Below, piece by piece: positions 26,229 through 36,900 of a DNA stretch of 64,000 nt (position 1 is the first letter of the stretch; the number at the start of each line of letters is the position of its first letter). The stretch covers positions 62,001 through 126,000 of the forward strand of contig CAZMNY010000016.1 in NCBI GenBank assembly GCA_964567745.1, read 5' to 3'. The notes under the pieces are model-generated. The model worked only from the letters and a program-made list of their open reading frames with translations. It was not told where the DNA came from and did not search any database. This stretch comes from CAZMNY01 sp964567745. GTDB lineage: Bacteria > Planctomycetota > Planctomycetia > Pirellulales > Pirellulaceae. The translations under genes were made by a program, and so were the position numbers.

Positions 26229-27509
26229 GTGGGTTCTTACGTTCTCACCATTTGCCTTTTCAACTTCATTGCCGGCTTCGTGGCGGCGATGTATATGCAC
26301 AGTCCGCGCTCGCTGCGAATCCCGCGGCGGCGACAACCGCGCGAATTATCTGACGTTGCTGTCGATTCGGCTGCTGCGGATTCGGAAACAATGGATGAAA
26401 ACATTCCGGAATGGACGCTCAACAGCGATTGGCAGGAATTGCTGTCGGGAGCCGGAATCGCCTCAGATCCAACGGTCAGCACGGTTCTGCACGGCTTGCT
26501 TCTTTGGCTCGAACTCGCCTATCAACCGCTGCTCGATTGCGACGCAAACATTCGGCAGGGTGGCAATGATGCCAAGAAAACCGCGGCTGAATCGGACGTG
26601 AAGCGGATTGAAGAAATCTGCGGCGAACTCGGAAAGCGTCTTACCGAAGCGTCGACTCTGTTGCAATCACTGCCGCTTGAGCCGGCGGATCAAACGCTCG
26701 ACGATCGCGTCTACGACCTGCGAATGCAAGTCGAGGGAGCGATGGATCGAATTCCCGCCGCGTCGGAAAACGCGGATCATGAATCGCTAAGCGTCGAACG
26801 TTGCATAGCTCACTTGGTCGAGTTGGCTCACGACTGCAACCTGTTCCGTGACGATCTGGTCACACGTCTCGCCGCCAGCCTTGCCGACTCCGAACAAGCG
26901 ACGAGCGAACAATCCGACTGGGTAACGGATCCACTCACCGAACGAGGCAACCGTGTCGGATTTGAACTGGCGGTCAAGGCCCTCGCGAACTCAAGTGCGG
27001 GACCGCATCGAGTCTGCGCGCTGCACATCGACCGGTTCGACCAAATCCATCATCTCGTAGGACCTCGACATTGCAATCAATTGCTCACCGAACTCGGGGC
27101 CATTCTGATCGACTTGGTGCCTAACCGCAAAGAGTCGTTGAGCGTATCGCGGCTTCACGATGTGACGTTTGCGATTTGCCTGGCGGACACTGATCAGAAT
27201 ACCGCCGAAACAGTAACCGAGCGATTGAGACAAGCTGTCGAGGCGATCTCTTTCGCCATCGAGGATCAAATCGTCGACATTACGATCAGTTGCGCGATTG
27301 TTGAATGCCGCGAAGACGAGAATTCAAGCGATCTTCTCAAGCGGTCTGCGGATGTGCTGAACATGGTCGTCGACGCAGGCGGCAATCACACTGGTACTGA
27401 CGACGAAGGCGCGGCCGCACTGATCGAACCGCGCGCCTTCCAAGTCGAATCCCGCCGGATAGAACTAGGCACCGAGAGTCGAGATCCGGAAAGTGAAACG
27501 GCGGCGTAA
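26229..27509 (+). CDS. membrane-anchored protein with degenerate GGDEF domain
   Basis: The 426-residue protein starts at a GTG after TGGAG. It has an N-terminal transmembrane helix (YVLTICLFNFIAGFVAAMYM), a helical middle (about 60-225) and a C-terminal GGDEF-like domain (DPLTERGNRVGFELAVKALA ... VCALHIDRFDQIHHLVG). At the active loop, active diguanylate cyclases have RYGGDEFAI; this protein has RLHDVTFAI, so GTP binding and c-di-GMP synthesis are unlikely. The fold and the first conserved Asp (LHIDRFD) are kept. It probably senses or binds a ligand or partner. A FliA-like motif lies about 210 bases upstream, which may link it to motility. Confidence 0.8.
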   Translation: MGSYVLTICLFNFIAGFVAAMYMHSPRSLRIPRRRQPRELSDVAVDSAAADSETMDENIPEWTLNSDWQELLSGAGIASDPTVSTVLHGLLLWLELAYQPLLDCDANIRQGGNDAKKTAAESDVKRIEEICGELGKRLTEASTLLQSLPLEPADQTLDDRVYDLRMQVEGAMDRIPAASENADHESLSVERCIAHLVELAHDCNLFRDDLVTRLAASLADSEQATSEQSDWVTDPLTERGNRVGFELAVKALANSSAGPHRVCALHIDRFDQIHHLVGPRHCNQLLTELGAILIDLVPNRKESLSVSRLHDVTFAICLADTDQNTAETVTERLRQAVEAISFAIEDQIVDITISCAIVECREDENSSDLLKRSADVLNMVVDAGGNHTGTDDEGAAALIEPRAFQVESRRIELGTESRDPESETAA

Positions 27510-27573
27510 ACCGCGCCCGACTTCTGGCTACCAACTCAGCCCGACTTCTGGCGAAGCCGGCTAACGACTTGGC

Positions 27574-28446
27574 TTAGCTGGCTCGAGCTTGAGCGCGTAG
27601 AATTCGCGGCGCGCCACTCAAGTCGTTGACCATCTCCACTTGAGAAAAGCAGCCGAGCTCACGCGCGAACTTGAGACATTGGTCTGCGAGCATCGGGCTG
27701 AGTTCGATGAATAGCCAGCCTTGTGGTTTCAGCCGGTCCGGGGCCTCACGGACAATTCGCTGAAACACTTCGTCGCCTCGCTCGCCGGCAACAAGAGCCG
27801 TTCGAGGTTCGTACTCTTTGACGGTGACGTCCAACTTGCAAAACTCGGGCTCACTGACGTACGGCGGATTGGAAGCAATGACGTCAAACCGCCCCGGTTC
27901 GACCCCACTGAAAAGGTCGCTCTCCACGAATCGAATTCGCTCGGCGACTTGATGATCCACGGCGTTTTCGGACGCCACTCGCAACGCGGCGGCCGAAATG
28001 TCGACTGCGGTTACCTGACACTTGGAGTACTTCGCCAAGCAAATGGCGATCGCTCCGCTGCCGGTTCCGAGATCGATGACTTGAGTCTGGTCACCTTGAA
28101 CCTTAATGACCTCCAACGCTTCGAGAACAAGCGTCTCCGTCTCAGGGCGAGGAATCAAAACATCAGGCGTGACCTTGAACGAGAGTGAGTAGAACTCTTT
28201 GGCGCCGACCAAATAGGCCACCGGCGCTCCGCCAGCCCTCTGCTTCACGGTCTCTCGAAATGTCGCCCGCACGTCCTCCGCCACCGGCTCGTTGTAGCGA
28301 GCATACAGCTGGATTCGCGGACACTCGCAGGCGTGACCCAAAAGCACTTCGGCATCGAGTCGAGGCGAATCCGACCCATGAGTCTCCAAATACTCAGCCG
28401 TCCATTGCAACAACCGCGATACGGTCCACTCGTCGGTTTGCGTCAT
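27574..28446 (-). CDS. prmC: release factor glutamine methyltransferase
   Basis: About 290 residues. The N-terminal helical domain (LLQWTAEYLETHGSDSPRLD) recognises the release factor. The SAM-binding motif is VIDLGTGSGAIAICLAKYS and the catalytic NPPY lies in VIASNPPYVSEPEF. It methylates the Gln of the GGQ motif of class I release factors. It sits directly downstream of prfA on the same strand, the common prfA-prmC arrangement, with a gap of about 56 bases. The ATG at 28446 was preferred to one at 28485, which lacks a ribosome-binding site. Confidence 0.93.
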   Translation of the reverse strand: MTQTDEWTVSRLLQWTAEYLETHGSDSPRLDAEVLLGHACECPRIQLYARYNEPVAEDVRATFRETVKQRAGGAPVAYLVGAKEFYSLSFKVTPDVLIPRPETETLVLEALEVIKVQGDQTQVIDLGTGSGAIAICLAKYSKCQVTAVDISAAALRVASENAVDHQVAERIRFVESDLFSGVEPGRFDVIASNPPYVSEPEFCKLDVTVKEYEPRTALVAGERGDEVFQRIVREAPDRLKPQGWLFIELSPMLADQCLKFARELGCFSQVEMVNDLSGAPRILRAQARAS

Positions 28447-28502
28447 TTGCCGATCCGTCGGGAATGCGAGATTGGGTAGCCCCATCGAAGATTAGACGCG
28501 AT

Positions 28503-29579
28503 TCAGTCAAGCGCTTCCATGGAACTCTTCAGCTCGTCGCGGTCGTGATCAATCAGACCGTCGGTTATCGGCTGGAGGTTCCCCGCGATGATTTGATCGA
28601 GTTTGTAAAGCGTCAGGTTGATGCGGTGATCGGTTACTCGGTTTTCGGGAAAGTTGTACGTGCGGATTCGTTGGCTGCGGTCGCCAGATCCAACGAGCGT
28701 CTTGCGATGGTCGGCCCGTTTCTTGGCCTCCTCCTCGCGTTTGCGTTCGTAGAGCCGAGTCTTGAGAAGCCGCATGGCGGTCGCCAGGTTCTTATGTTGA
28801 CTTCGCTCATCCGAACACTGCACGACAATGCCGCTCTCTTTGTGCGAAAGCCTTACCGCTGATGCCGTCTTGTTCACGTGCTGGCCGCCGGGCCCTGCGC
28901 TGGCCGCATATCGCTGGACCTCATAGTCGTCGGGCTTGAGCGCCACTTCAACATCTTCCGGCTCAGGCAGCACGGCGACCGTCGCCGCCGAAGTGTGAAT
29001 CCTTCCTTTGGCCTCGGTGTCAGGAACTCGCTGGACGCGATGTCCTCCGCTCTCGTACTGCAGCTCGCGGTAGATCGCTTCCCCTTGCATGCCGAGCTGA
29101 ATCTCTTTGAAGCCGCCGAGTTCGGTTGGATTGGCGTTGAGGATTTGGATTTTCCAGCGGCGAGTCTCGGCGTGACGCTTGTACATCTCGTACAGGTCGC
29201 GTGCAAACAAGGCCGCCTCATCACCGCCCGTGCCAGCTCGGATCTCCATGATGCAGCGAGTTCGGTTGGCATCCTCGCCGCCGATGGTCATCTCCAGCAG
29301 ATCCTCCCAGAACGCCTCGCGTTTTTCTTTGAGAGTCGGAAGTTCCATCTCGGCCAGCTCCCGTTCCTCCTCGTCGCTGCTGGTCGCCATTTCACGAACC
29401 GAAGCGATTTCTTCGTTGAGGCTCTTGAAGCGGCGAAACTTGGTGGCGAGCTTGGCCAGCGAACCATGTTCGCGGGCGACGGCGGCCATGCGGTGCGAGT
29501 TCTCCAGAATCGCTGGATCCTGCATGAGTCCCTCGAGTTCTTCGAACCGAGCGAGCTTCTCCTCTAGCATCTTGCGCAT
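28503..29579 (-). CDS. prfA: peptide chain release factor 1
   Basis: The 358-residue RF1 recognises UAA and UAG. The catalytic GGQ is in ASAGPGGQHVNKTASAVRLS. The codon-recognition tripeptide region reads QRVPDTEAKGRIHTSAATVA; the family has P-x-T, here PDT, where E. coli has PAT. The N-terminal helical domain (MLEEKLARFEELEGLM) is intact. Transcribed with prmC downstream and possibly with rpmE upstream. Confidence 0.95.
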   Translation of the reverse strand: MRKMLEEKLARFEELEGLMQDPAILENSHRMAAVAREHGSLAKLATKFRRFKSLNEEIASVREMATSSDEEERELAEMELPTLKEKREAFWEDLLEMTIGGEDANRTRCIMEIRAGTGGDEAALFARDLYEMYKRHAETRRWKIQILNANPTELGGFKEIQLGMQGEAIYRELQYESGGHRVQRVPDTEAKGRIHTSAATVAVLPEPEDVEVALKPDDYEVQRYAASAGPGGQHVNKTASAVRLSHKESGIVVQCSDERSQHKNLATAMRLLKTRLYERKREEEAKKRADHRKTLVGSGDRSQRIRTYNFPENRVTDHRINLTLYKLDQIIAGNLQPITDGLIDHDRDELKSSMEALD

Positions 29580-29740
29580 CGCTGAAACCTTGCTTGGTTA
29601 TGAGAATAGAACTCGTAGGTCCCACCAGACTCGTTATTACGCGAGGGCCAAACCAGCGCACGCGCCATTCGGTCAACAAAGGGTCCGCCAACAATGGGAC
29701 CGCCATCAACGTGGGCGCTGACGAAGGAGCAGGCGCGAGG

Positions 29741-29762
29741 AAACCGGTAATCTACCGGGTTT
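29741..29762 (-). terminator. hairpin between rpmE and prfA (weak terminator candidate)
   Basis: AAACCGGTA and TACCGGGTTT around a 3-nt loop form a near-perfect stem with one bulge. It lies after the rpmE stop and before prfA on the minus strand. No T-run follows, so partial termination or an RNA-processing site is as likely. Confidence 0.3.
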
Positions 29763-29794
29763 AGGCGGCACCCACCAAGAGGTGAAGAGCGATG

Positions 29795-30055
29795 CTAGGA
29801 TTCAGCGGGCTTCTTGGCCGGCTTCTTTTTCTTCTTCGGTTGAAGGCTAGCGTAGCTGCCCTTGGCAAATTTGGTCTGAAATTTCTCGATACGACCCGCG
29901 GTATCAATATACTTCAGCTTGCCCGTGTAGAACGGATGGCAAACGCTGCAAATGTCGACGCGGAGCTCCGTTCGAGTGCTGCGAGTGTTGAAGGTGTTCC
30001 CGCAACCACAGGTTACCTTCGTATCCTGGTACTCGGGGTGGATGCCGTCCTTCAT
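29795..30055 (-). CDS. rpmE: 50S ribosomal protein L31 (zinc-binding form)
   Basis: The 86-residue protein starts MKDGIHPEYQDTKVTCGCGN, with the first cysteine pair; the second pair is in DICSVCHPFYTGK. The four cysteines mark the zinc-containing C+ type. The C-terminus is a Lys-rich tail (KKKKKPAKKPAE), an extension compared with the minimal L31. It binds the 50S central protuberance. A 7-bp hairpin (30092-30110) lies in the 5' leader about 40 bases before the ATG and could be a regulatory structure. Confidence 0.93.
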   Translation of the reverse strand: MKDGIHPEYQDTKVTCGCGNTFNTRSTRTELRVDICSVCHPFYTGKLKYIDTAGRIEKFQTKFAKGSYASLQPKKKKKPAKKPAES

Positions 30056-30091
30056 GGTCGCAAGTCCTTGAGCCTCAGATGTTTGCGCATA

Positions 30092-30110
30092 GTTGGCGTC
30101 GATCGCCAAC
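30092..30110 (-). promoter_or_regulatory. small hairpin in the rpmE leader
   Basis: GTTGGCG and CGCCAAC pair around a 5-nt loop, 37 bases upstream of the L31 start. Ribosomal protein leaders often hold autoregulatory structures, but this one is short and its role is not shown. Confidence 0.25.
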
Positions 30111-30254
30111 GGTAAACCCCAAATTCTACCAAGCCCCTCCCATGCACACAAGGGAGACGGGGCGATCTCGGCTCAGGTTCGCACCCGTTTCTGGCCGCGC
30201 CCGCCGATATTGCGGGCCATAACAGCCTCGCGCATCCGTTCTTGGTTGAGCTCA

Positions 30255-31274
30255 TTACTTCTGCAGAGCAACTTCTTCGCTATCGCCGCTCTGAAATGAG
30301 TCGGCGATGAACGTGTCCGCAATAAGCTGGCCGACGTGATAGGTCACCATCGGCAGGATCGAAACGCCGAGATCCATCGAAACCTGGAGTCCGACCATCA
30401 GTGTCTTCTGACTCCCGGCAAACCCCACAGCGATTCGATCCGCGCGATTCAACCCCACAAACGCTGCCGCCCGCAGGCCAAGCCAGAAAGCCACCAGATG
30501 GACGACCATCACAGCGATCGCCATGACAACGAGCTCGTAAGCGGCGAATGCCTGGACTCCCGAGCCAAACAGGCGCATTCCAGTCTGTACGGCGCCGAGC
30601 AGGACCATCGATAGCAGTCCGATCTGAGCGAGGATCCCTAGCTGTAGCCGGCATCCGGTCGCCCAAAGCGCTAAGGGACGATGCAGCCGAATCAACTGGG
30701 CCGCGACCAAAGGCGCGACGACAATCGTCGCCAGTTTTACGACCATGGGCCAAATCTCGATCGCTCCGGCCGCCGTGTCCTCGCCCAGCAGCAGGAACAC
30801 CCAAAGCGGAGTCACCAAAAAACAAGCCAGGTTCGTCGCGATCGTAACAAGAATCGAGACAGCGTCGTTGCCCCCGGCCCGTCTCGTCCAAACCGAGGCG
30901 GAAGCGAGGGTGCACGGCGTCGCTCCTGCGACGATCAGCCCCGCCGCCAAACTGGGAGACAGCAACTGAGACGCCAGCCAGGCGATTGGAGGTATTGCGC
31001 CGAGGTTGATCAGCGAAGCCAAACCGGGCGCGAGCGGTCGACGAATCGACTTCCACATCGCGCTCGCCTCCAACGGCAACGCCATCAGGAACAGAACGGT
31101 CGCCACGATCACATTCCGAAATGCCCGCCAATCAGCTAGCGATTGGGCGAGCGGCGAGACATGCAGCAGTAAACCCGTCGCGACGGCAGCAAGCAATGCA
31201 ATCAGAAACCAGCGACGAACAAAAAATGGAATCAACGGAAAGTCGCCATGGAAGGTGGGTCGGTTAAAGGGCAC
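30255..31274 (-). CDS. bile acid:sodium symporter-family (SBF-like) membrane protein
   Basis: The 339-residue protein has about nine to ten hydrophobic segments, beginning WFLIALLAAVATGLLLHVSP. The two crossing-helix regions carry GLIVAGATPCTLASASVWT and GFAGSQKTLMVGLQVSMDLG, the sodium-site and substrate-site motifs of the bile acid/Na+ symporter superfamily (SBF-like branch, including YfeH-type proteins). The transported compound is probably an organic anion but is not known. It is divergent from aroC, with 117 bases between the starts. Confidence 0.85.
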   Translation of the reverse strand: MPFNRPTFHGDFPLIPFFVRRWFLIALLAAVATGLLLHVSPLAQSLADWRAFRNVIVATVLFLMALPLEASAMWKSIRRPLAPGLASLINLGAIPPIAWLASQLLSPSLAAGLIVAGATPCTLASASVWTRRAGGNDAVSILVTIATNLACFLVTPLWVFLLLGEDTAAGAIEIWPMVVKLATIVVAPLVAAQLIRLHRPLALWATGCRLQLGILAQIGLLSMVLLGAVQTGMRLFGSGVQAFAAYELVVMAIAVMVVHLVAFWLGLRAAAFVGLNRADRIAVGFAGSQKTLMVGLQVSMDLGVSILPMVTYHVGQLIADTFIADSFQSGDSEEVALQK

Positions 31275-31391
31275 CTATCATAACGTCGAGATTCCGCCCT
31301 TTCGGGCTTTCGCGAGGCTAATTAGAATGCGGCGGTGAATACAAAACTAAACGAGCGAACGTCATTGCGACGTAAACTATTGGGATAACTT

Positions 31392-32531
31392 ATGTTGCGA
31401 TACTGGACCGCGGGCGAATCACACGGCAAAACCATGCTGGCCATGGTCGATGGATTTCCCGCCGGACTACAGATTGACACCGATCTGATCGACGATGAGC
31501 TTCGTCGACGTCAGGGCGGTTACGGGCGTGGCGGCCGAATGCGGATCGAGAAAGACCGAATCGAGCTGCTCAGCGGCGTCTGGCGCGGCGAATCGCTTGG
31601 CAGTCCGATCGCGATGCAAGTCATCAATCGCGACTATAAACTCGAGAAGCTCGACGACCTGCCCAGGCCTCGACCGGGCCACGGCGACCTGACTGGTGCC
31701 ATCAAACACCTCGGGCCCATTCGCTCGATCCTCGAACGGGCCAGCGCGCGTGAAACGACGGTCCGTGTCGCGGCGGGCGCGCTAGCCAAACAACTGCTGG
31801 CTCATTTCGGAATCACGACAGCCGGTTACGTCGTCGAACTTGGCGGCCTCGACGTTCCGCCCCAAGGCGATTCACAAGAGGAACGCTTGCAGCTTCGCGA
31901 ACAGAGCAGCGTCTATACGTTGGACCCGAGTCGCGACAAAGAAATTGAGGCCTTGATTGACGAGACGGGCAAAGCCGGCGACACGCTCGGCGGCGTCGTT
32001 GAAGTTCGTGTTGACGGTTTGCCGTTTGGATTGGGAACTCACGCTCAATGGGACCTGAAACTCGACGGCCGAATCGCTCAAGCGGTGATGGCGGTGCAAG
32101 CCATCAAGGGCGTCGAAATCGGAATGGGCTTTGAAGCCGCGCGACGCCCTGGGTCGCAAGTTCACGATCCCATTCAATACGACGACTCGCAGAGTGAAAA
32201 CGCCACGTTGGGTTATCACCGTCCGACAAATAACGCGGGCGGTTTGGAAGCCGGCATGACCAACGGCCAACCGATCATCGTTCGAGCTGCGAAGAAGCCG
32301 ATTAGCACGCTGGCCAAGCCGCTCGAGTCGATCAACATGGAGACCAAAGAGCCTCAAGAGGCGTCGTACGAGCGGAGCGATGTTTGCGCCGTATCCGCGG
32401 CCAGCATCGTTGTGGAGATGGTCGTCGCCTTTGAAGTGGCCCGTGCACTCGTCGAGAAGTTCGGCAACGATAGCGTGAAGGAAATGCAAGCGAGGCGGCA
32501 ACTGTTCGAAACGATGGCGAGGGAGCGTTAA
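31392..32531 (+). CDS. aroC: chorismate synthase
   Basis: The 379-residue FMN-dependent enzyme converts 5-enolpyruvylshikimate 3-phosphate to chorismate, the last common step to aromatic amino acids. Diagnostic blocks are YWTAGESHGKTMLAMVDGFP, RRQGGYGRGGRMRIEKD, ASARETTVRVAAGALAK and the C-terminal ERSDVCAVSAASIVVEMVVA. A TAGAAT hexamer 64 bases upstream of the start (31323-31328) may be part of its -10 element. Confidence 0.96.
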   Translation: MLRYWTAGESHGKTMLAMVDGFPAGLQIDTDLIDDELRRRQGGYGRGGRMRIEKDRIELLSGVWRGESLGSPIAMQVINRDYKLEKLDDLPRPRPGHGDLTGAIKHLGPIRSILERASARETTVRVAAGALAKQLLAHFGITTAGYVVELGGLDVPPQGDSQEERLQLREQSSVYTLDPSRDKEIEALIDETGKAGDTLGGVVEVRVDGLPFGLGTHAQWDLKLDGRIAQAVMAVQAIKGVEIGMGFEAARRPGSQVHDPIQYDDSQSENATLGYHRPTNNAGGLEAGMTNGQPIIVRAAKKPISTLAKPLESINMETKEPQEASYERSDVCAVSAASIVVEMVVAFEVARALVEKFGNDSVKEMQARRQLFETMARER

Positions 32532-32631
32532 ACTGATTTGAGGATTGAACGAGTTCACAAGGACCGCCGTCGAAGCTGATATTTCGATTGGCGAGCAAGA
32601 GCACTGCAATCTGCAAAGTGTGAGGACACGG

Positions 32632-33939
32632 ATGTTCGCCATACATGAATCAACTCAGCGATTGATTTGCCGCGTCGCGTTCGCGCTATTCTGCCTGGCA
32701 CCGACGATCTACGTTGTTAGCTGGGCGGCCGCGGTCAACACGCCGCAATACGAAAAAGCTCATCGCATCGCTTGGGAAGAACACCTCACGGCCAAGATCG
32801 GGCTTACCACCCACATCACTCGCGTCTCGAACCCCGCTCGCGGCGTCACGTTGCTGCACGATGTCGCATTGCACGGCCCCGAATCCAAGTCTCCGCTGCT
32901 GCGAGTCCGGATCATCGAAATCCGTCCGTACGAAAACGGTTGGTTGATCGCCGCCTCGCAAACAGAAGCCGACGCCGATCGACTCGAGAAGATTTGGGCG
33001 AGCATTCATGATCGGTTGTTGGTGCGCGCCACCGATGGCCAGGTGCCCGTCTGGGTTCGCTGCGAAGAGTTGACGTTGCGGAGCAAAGAACGCGAGCAGA
33101 CGCTGTCCGGCGTTTCAGCGAAATATCACCTGACAGAACAGCACGAACCCGAGACGCTCATTGAATTCTATTTGCCGGAGCGGAGAGACGGCGAACCCTG
33201 TCGGCTCGCGTTGCGTCGAGATCGCTCGCGCCGACCGCCGGCAACCGTCGCACGGCTCGAGACTCACGATGCTCCCCTGCCCTGCTACGTGCTCGCGAAT
33301 TCGCTTCCCTTCCTCGGTCTGCTCGGCGAGAAAGCCGAATTCAAAGGTGACTTTGAACTACAAGCAAGCGAACTCGGATACAGCGGCACGATCAGCTCGG
33401 CCGAATTTCTTCAAGTCGACACACAGCGTCTCCTTTCGGCTTGCTCATTGCACACGCTGCGAACGCGCGCCAATTTGGCGATCGAGTCCGCTCGCTTCTC
33501 TGAAGGCCAGCTCGTTTCGGTGGCGGGCCGCGTCTCGGCCGACTTCGGAGTGATCGACGGACATTTCCTTCAGTCACTCAACCGGGAAATGCAAATCGCT
33601 GCTCCCGATGACGTTGTTAGTTCGCAGCAAGACAAGCAGAGCTTTGTCAAAATGTCCTTCGACTTCTCGCTCGATGAAAGAAACGGGCTCTACATCCAAG
33701 GCACATGTGGGGGAGCGTTGCAGGGATCGATGCTAATGGGCGAACAAGGCCCGCTTCTCTTTCAACCTCAACGCCCGCACATGACCGCGGTTTCTCTGAT
33801 CCGCGCGCTCTCTCCGAGGAACGGCGTCCAAGCACCCGCGACGCGGCAAACGAGACAGCTGGTCAACATCCTTCCCGTGCCCGATCTCACCCAAAGCACC
33901 GACGATCGACCTCGAGCATCGCTCAACCTACGCGATTGA
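32632..33939 (+). CDS. membrane-anchored hypothetical protein
   Basis: About 435 residues from the ATG at 32632, preceded by GAGGA at 6 nt. An N-terminal transmembrane helix (CRVAFALFCLAPTIYVVSWA) is followed by a long exterior domain of alternating strands, with VTLLHDVALHGPESKSPLLR and PFLGLLGEKAEFKGDFELQA. The strand-rich pattern, opening on paths like GVSAKYHL, resembles AsmA-like or DUF-type lipid-handling domains, but I do not recognise a family. It lies 100 bases downstream of aroC on the same strand and may be co-transcribed. Function unknown. Confidence 0.7.
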   Translation: MFAIHESTQRLICRVAFALFCLAPTIYVVSWAAAVNTPQYEKAHRIAWEEHLTAKIGLTTHITRVSNPARGVTLLHDVALHGPESKSPLLRVRIIEIRPYENGWLIAASQTEADADRLEKIWASIHDRLLVRATDGQVPVWVRCEELTLRSKEREQTLSGVSAKYHLTEQHEPETLIEFYLPERRDGEPCRLALRRDRSRRPPATVARLETHDAPLPCYVLANSLPFLGLLGEKAEFKGDFELQASELGYSGTISSAEFLQVDTQRLLSACSLHTLRTRANLAIESARFSEGQLVSVAGRVSADFGVIDGHFLQSLNREMQIAAPDDVVSSQQDKQSFVKMSFDFSLDERNGLYIQGTCGGALQGSMLMGEQGPLLFQPQRPHMTAVSLIRALSPRNGVQAPATRQTRQLVNILPVPDLTQSTDDRPRASLNLRD

Positions 33940-33989
33940 CGAACGCAGAACGACTCGTCTTGCTTCGTTCGGTGAGCGAAACTTGGTCG

Positions 33990-36900
33990 TTACTTTCCGG
34001 CCCTCGGGCCCTTCCTTGGGGTTGCGTCGGGCGCCGCCGCAACTTGCCGTGTTGACGCGTACCTCGAGCTAATCCAGAACCGCTGAGGAACGACGCCCAT
34101 GGCGATAATCAGCGACATGATTCCCACACAGATTGCCAGCGTCAACAAGACGCCGTCGGTGAAGCCGTAGGAATGGAGTCCGACGCCGAGTTCGTTGACG
34201 CCGAACCAGGACCAAGCGGTGACGATCATACCGCCAACCGAAAGCACGGCCAGGCCGCGTTCCTTGATCATGGCGCCCCATCGAGCGTGCAAGACAAGCG
34301 CGTTCCAAATCACGATCATCAGAGCGCCGTTTTCTTTGGGGTCCCATCCCCAGAACCTGCCCCAAGAGTCGTCGGCCCAGAGACCACCCAAAACCGTCCC
34401 GACGAAGCTCAACGAAATCGAGAAACAGAGAATCGCGTAGGTCATCCGCGCGATCTCTTTACGAACCGTTGGCGTGAGAGCCGGCGTGAACACGCCTCCG
34501 AGAATGAATAAAGCTCCAAACAGCCCGGCGAGAAACGTGGTCGCATAGCCAAGCGTAATACACACAACGTGCGTCGCGAGCCAAAACTGGGTATCGAGAA
34601 CGGCCACAAGGACCTTCATCGTATCGCCGTCGCCAGAGAGTTTGTTGGCGATGATCAAGGTGGCAAAACCAGAAACGGCGGCGACGAGATTGCCGATGCT
34701 GTACCGGGAAAAGAGTTCCAGAATCAAGCCCAACAGGACACAGCCCCAGCCAATGAAGATTGCCGAAGAATAGAGGTTGGTGACCGGCGGTCGTCCGGAA
34801 ATGTCGACCCGAATGTACAGCGCGGCTGAATGAATCACGAATGCCGCCACTATCAACAGGAAGGCCAGTCGGTTTATCCACGAGCCAACGGGCGAAATAT
34901 CCCCGCGATAAGTGACGAGCGTGAGCCCGGCGACAAGCGGCAGAAGTATGCCGATGAAGTAGAGCACCATCGCGTCGCCAAACATGCCTTTGCGATTATA
35001 CGACGATTCGCTACTGAGTTTCTTGTACGAGTACTTACTTCCTCCGCTCTTGCGAACGTGCAGACGAAATTCGCCCAGTTTCCTGTTGAACACGCCGCCT
35101 TCATTCTTGCGATAGGCAGTAAGCAACTCGCTAAACGACTTGGCTGCCGACTCCGATGATTGGCCGACAATCGCGGCGAACATGACCCGGTGCTTGGCCG
35201 TTGCATAGGGTATCCATTCGCCGCCCTCATCATCCGGAATCAACAACGGCGGCTCGCTCGCCGCCAACTGGGCGTCCTGACCATCGGCCGACTCTTTGAT
35301 TTGACGGAGCACCGAAAGCAGCCGGAACGAATTGTCATCCAGTTCTTCGCCGGCGTTGATCTTCCGAAGCGCTTCGCCGTAGTCGGCCTCCGGAATCTCT
35401 TGAGATCGAAAAGCGACCACCATTCCCATGAATGTTCGCGTGCGCTGAGTCAACTCAATGACTCGTCGCTGCAACACAGTCAGTTTCGACTTGTCTTTGA
35501 CCGATCGCGCTTCGCTGGCAAGTGATTCGATCTTGTCGAAGTTCTCGAGGATTTCCGAGACAGAATAGCGATGTCCTTTTCGATGCTCCAATGCAAGCAC
35601 TTTTTGCACTTCGGGATGATCGATTCGAAACACGCGATATTCCGAGGAAACCGGCTTGTCGGAAATGACGTCGAGCAGCCAAACAACGGCCGGGATTCTG
35701 CTCGGAAGCCCATTCTCTTTGGCCGCCTCTTCATCTTTATAGTAAAGCTCGACATACTCGCGATCGGACATGACCTTGAGCGTGTTGCGTGCGAGCGTAT
35801 CGATCGGCTGATAGCGACCTTCGTACAACACAGGAATCGAGGAAAATGCGGCCAGATCCATTCCGCTTCGCTCCGGCAGCTTCTCTTGCTTCTGAACGCA
35901 ATAGCCGGCAAGAACCGCCACGATCAGCACAGCAGAAATCCAGCCGAGAGGGCCGCCGGATCGGAAGAAGTCGAGTGGCGAGCTCGTCGTTTGGCGTCGG
36001 CCCAAGTACCGACGAAGCGTGAGGCCAAAGTGGTAGAACATGCCCGTTCCCACAATCATGCAGGCGATGTAGGGCATCATCCAACCCATGTTCGTGACAA
36101 CCGAAAGGACGCTGTATTTTCGTCCGCCACTCGTGTCGTGTCCGCTTTGATAAAACGTCTCACCGCGCAAACGCAGCGGATTGTTCATCCAAATGCGTTC
36201 TTCAATCACGTTTTCGTGGCGAGTATCTTCGATCCTCACAATCGAGTCATAGGATTGGGCCTTGGACGTTCCCGCGTAATTCACTCGATTCGTTTCGAGC
36301 AACTTGACGGAATAAGGTTTGTAGGCCCGTTTGAACCGGAGCGATACGAAGTAATCTTGACCGTCAGCCAAGGTCAGTTTGTCTTCGAAATCTTGCGCCG
36401 AGAGCATCGTGGACAGGAGGAAAACGCCCAGGCTGTCACCACTCTTCTTCTCGAAGAACTCGACATAGAGACTGGGGAAATCAACGTCGCTCGTCGACTC
36501 GGCACCGCCCGCCGCCCTCTTGTTCTCGGCGATCAGATACTGCCCTGCGCCCGCGGTGGCTCGATTGCCTTCTCCCGGTTCGCCATCCTTGAGGTCGCTG
36601 TTCTTAAGGTACTCGAGGACCACCATGTCGACGGGCAATTTGTCGTCGGAGACCTTTCCGCCGCTGCGGGCCGATTGTTCTAGCACTTGGCGAGGCACGA
36701 CGGTCGTGACGTTCTTCACACCTCCCGGCGCAACGAAGGCGATTTCGGTCGTTCGAATGTCTCGGGCGAAATTGGCTGTCTCACCTTCAAAAATCGTCAT
36801 CTGCTGTTCGACAGCGGACAGTGAGACGAACAATTCGCTAATCATCAACAGGGCCACGCCCAAGTGCATCACGACGATGCCGGCGCGTTGATTGAAAAGG

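Noticed and set aside
35571..36683. Long plus-strand frame inside the CcsBA gene
   Set aside because: It mirrors a well-supported minus-strand gene and has no recognisable domain.
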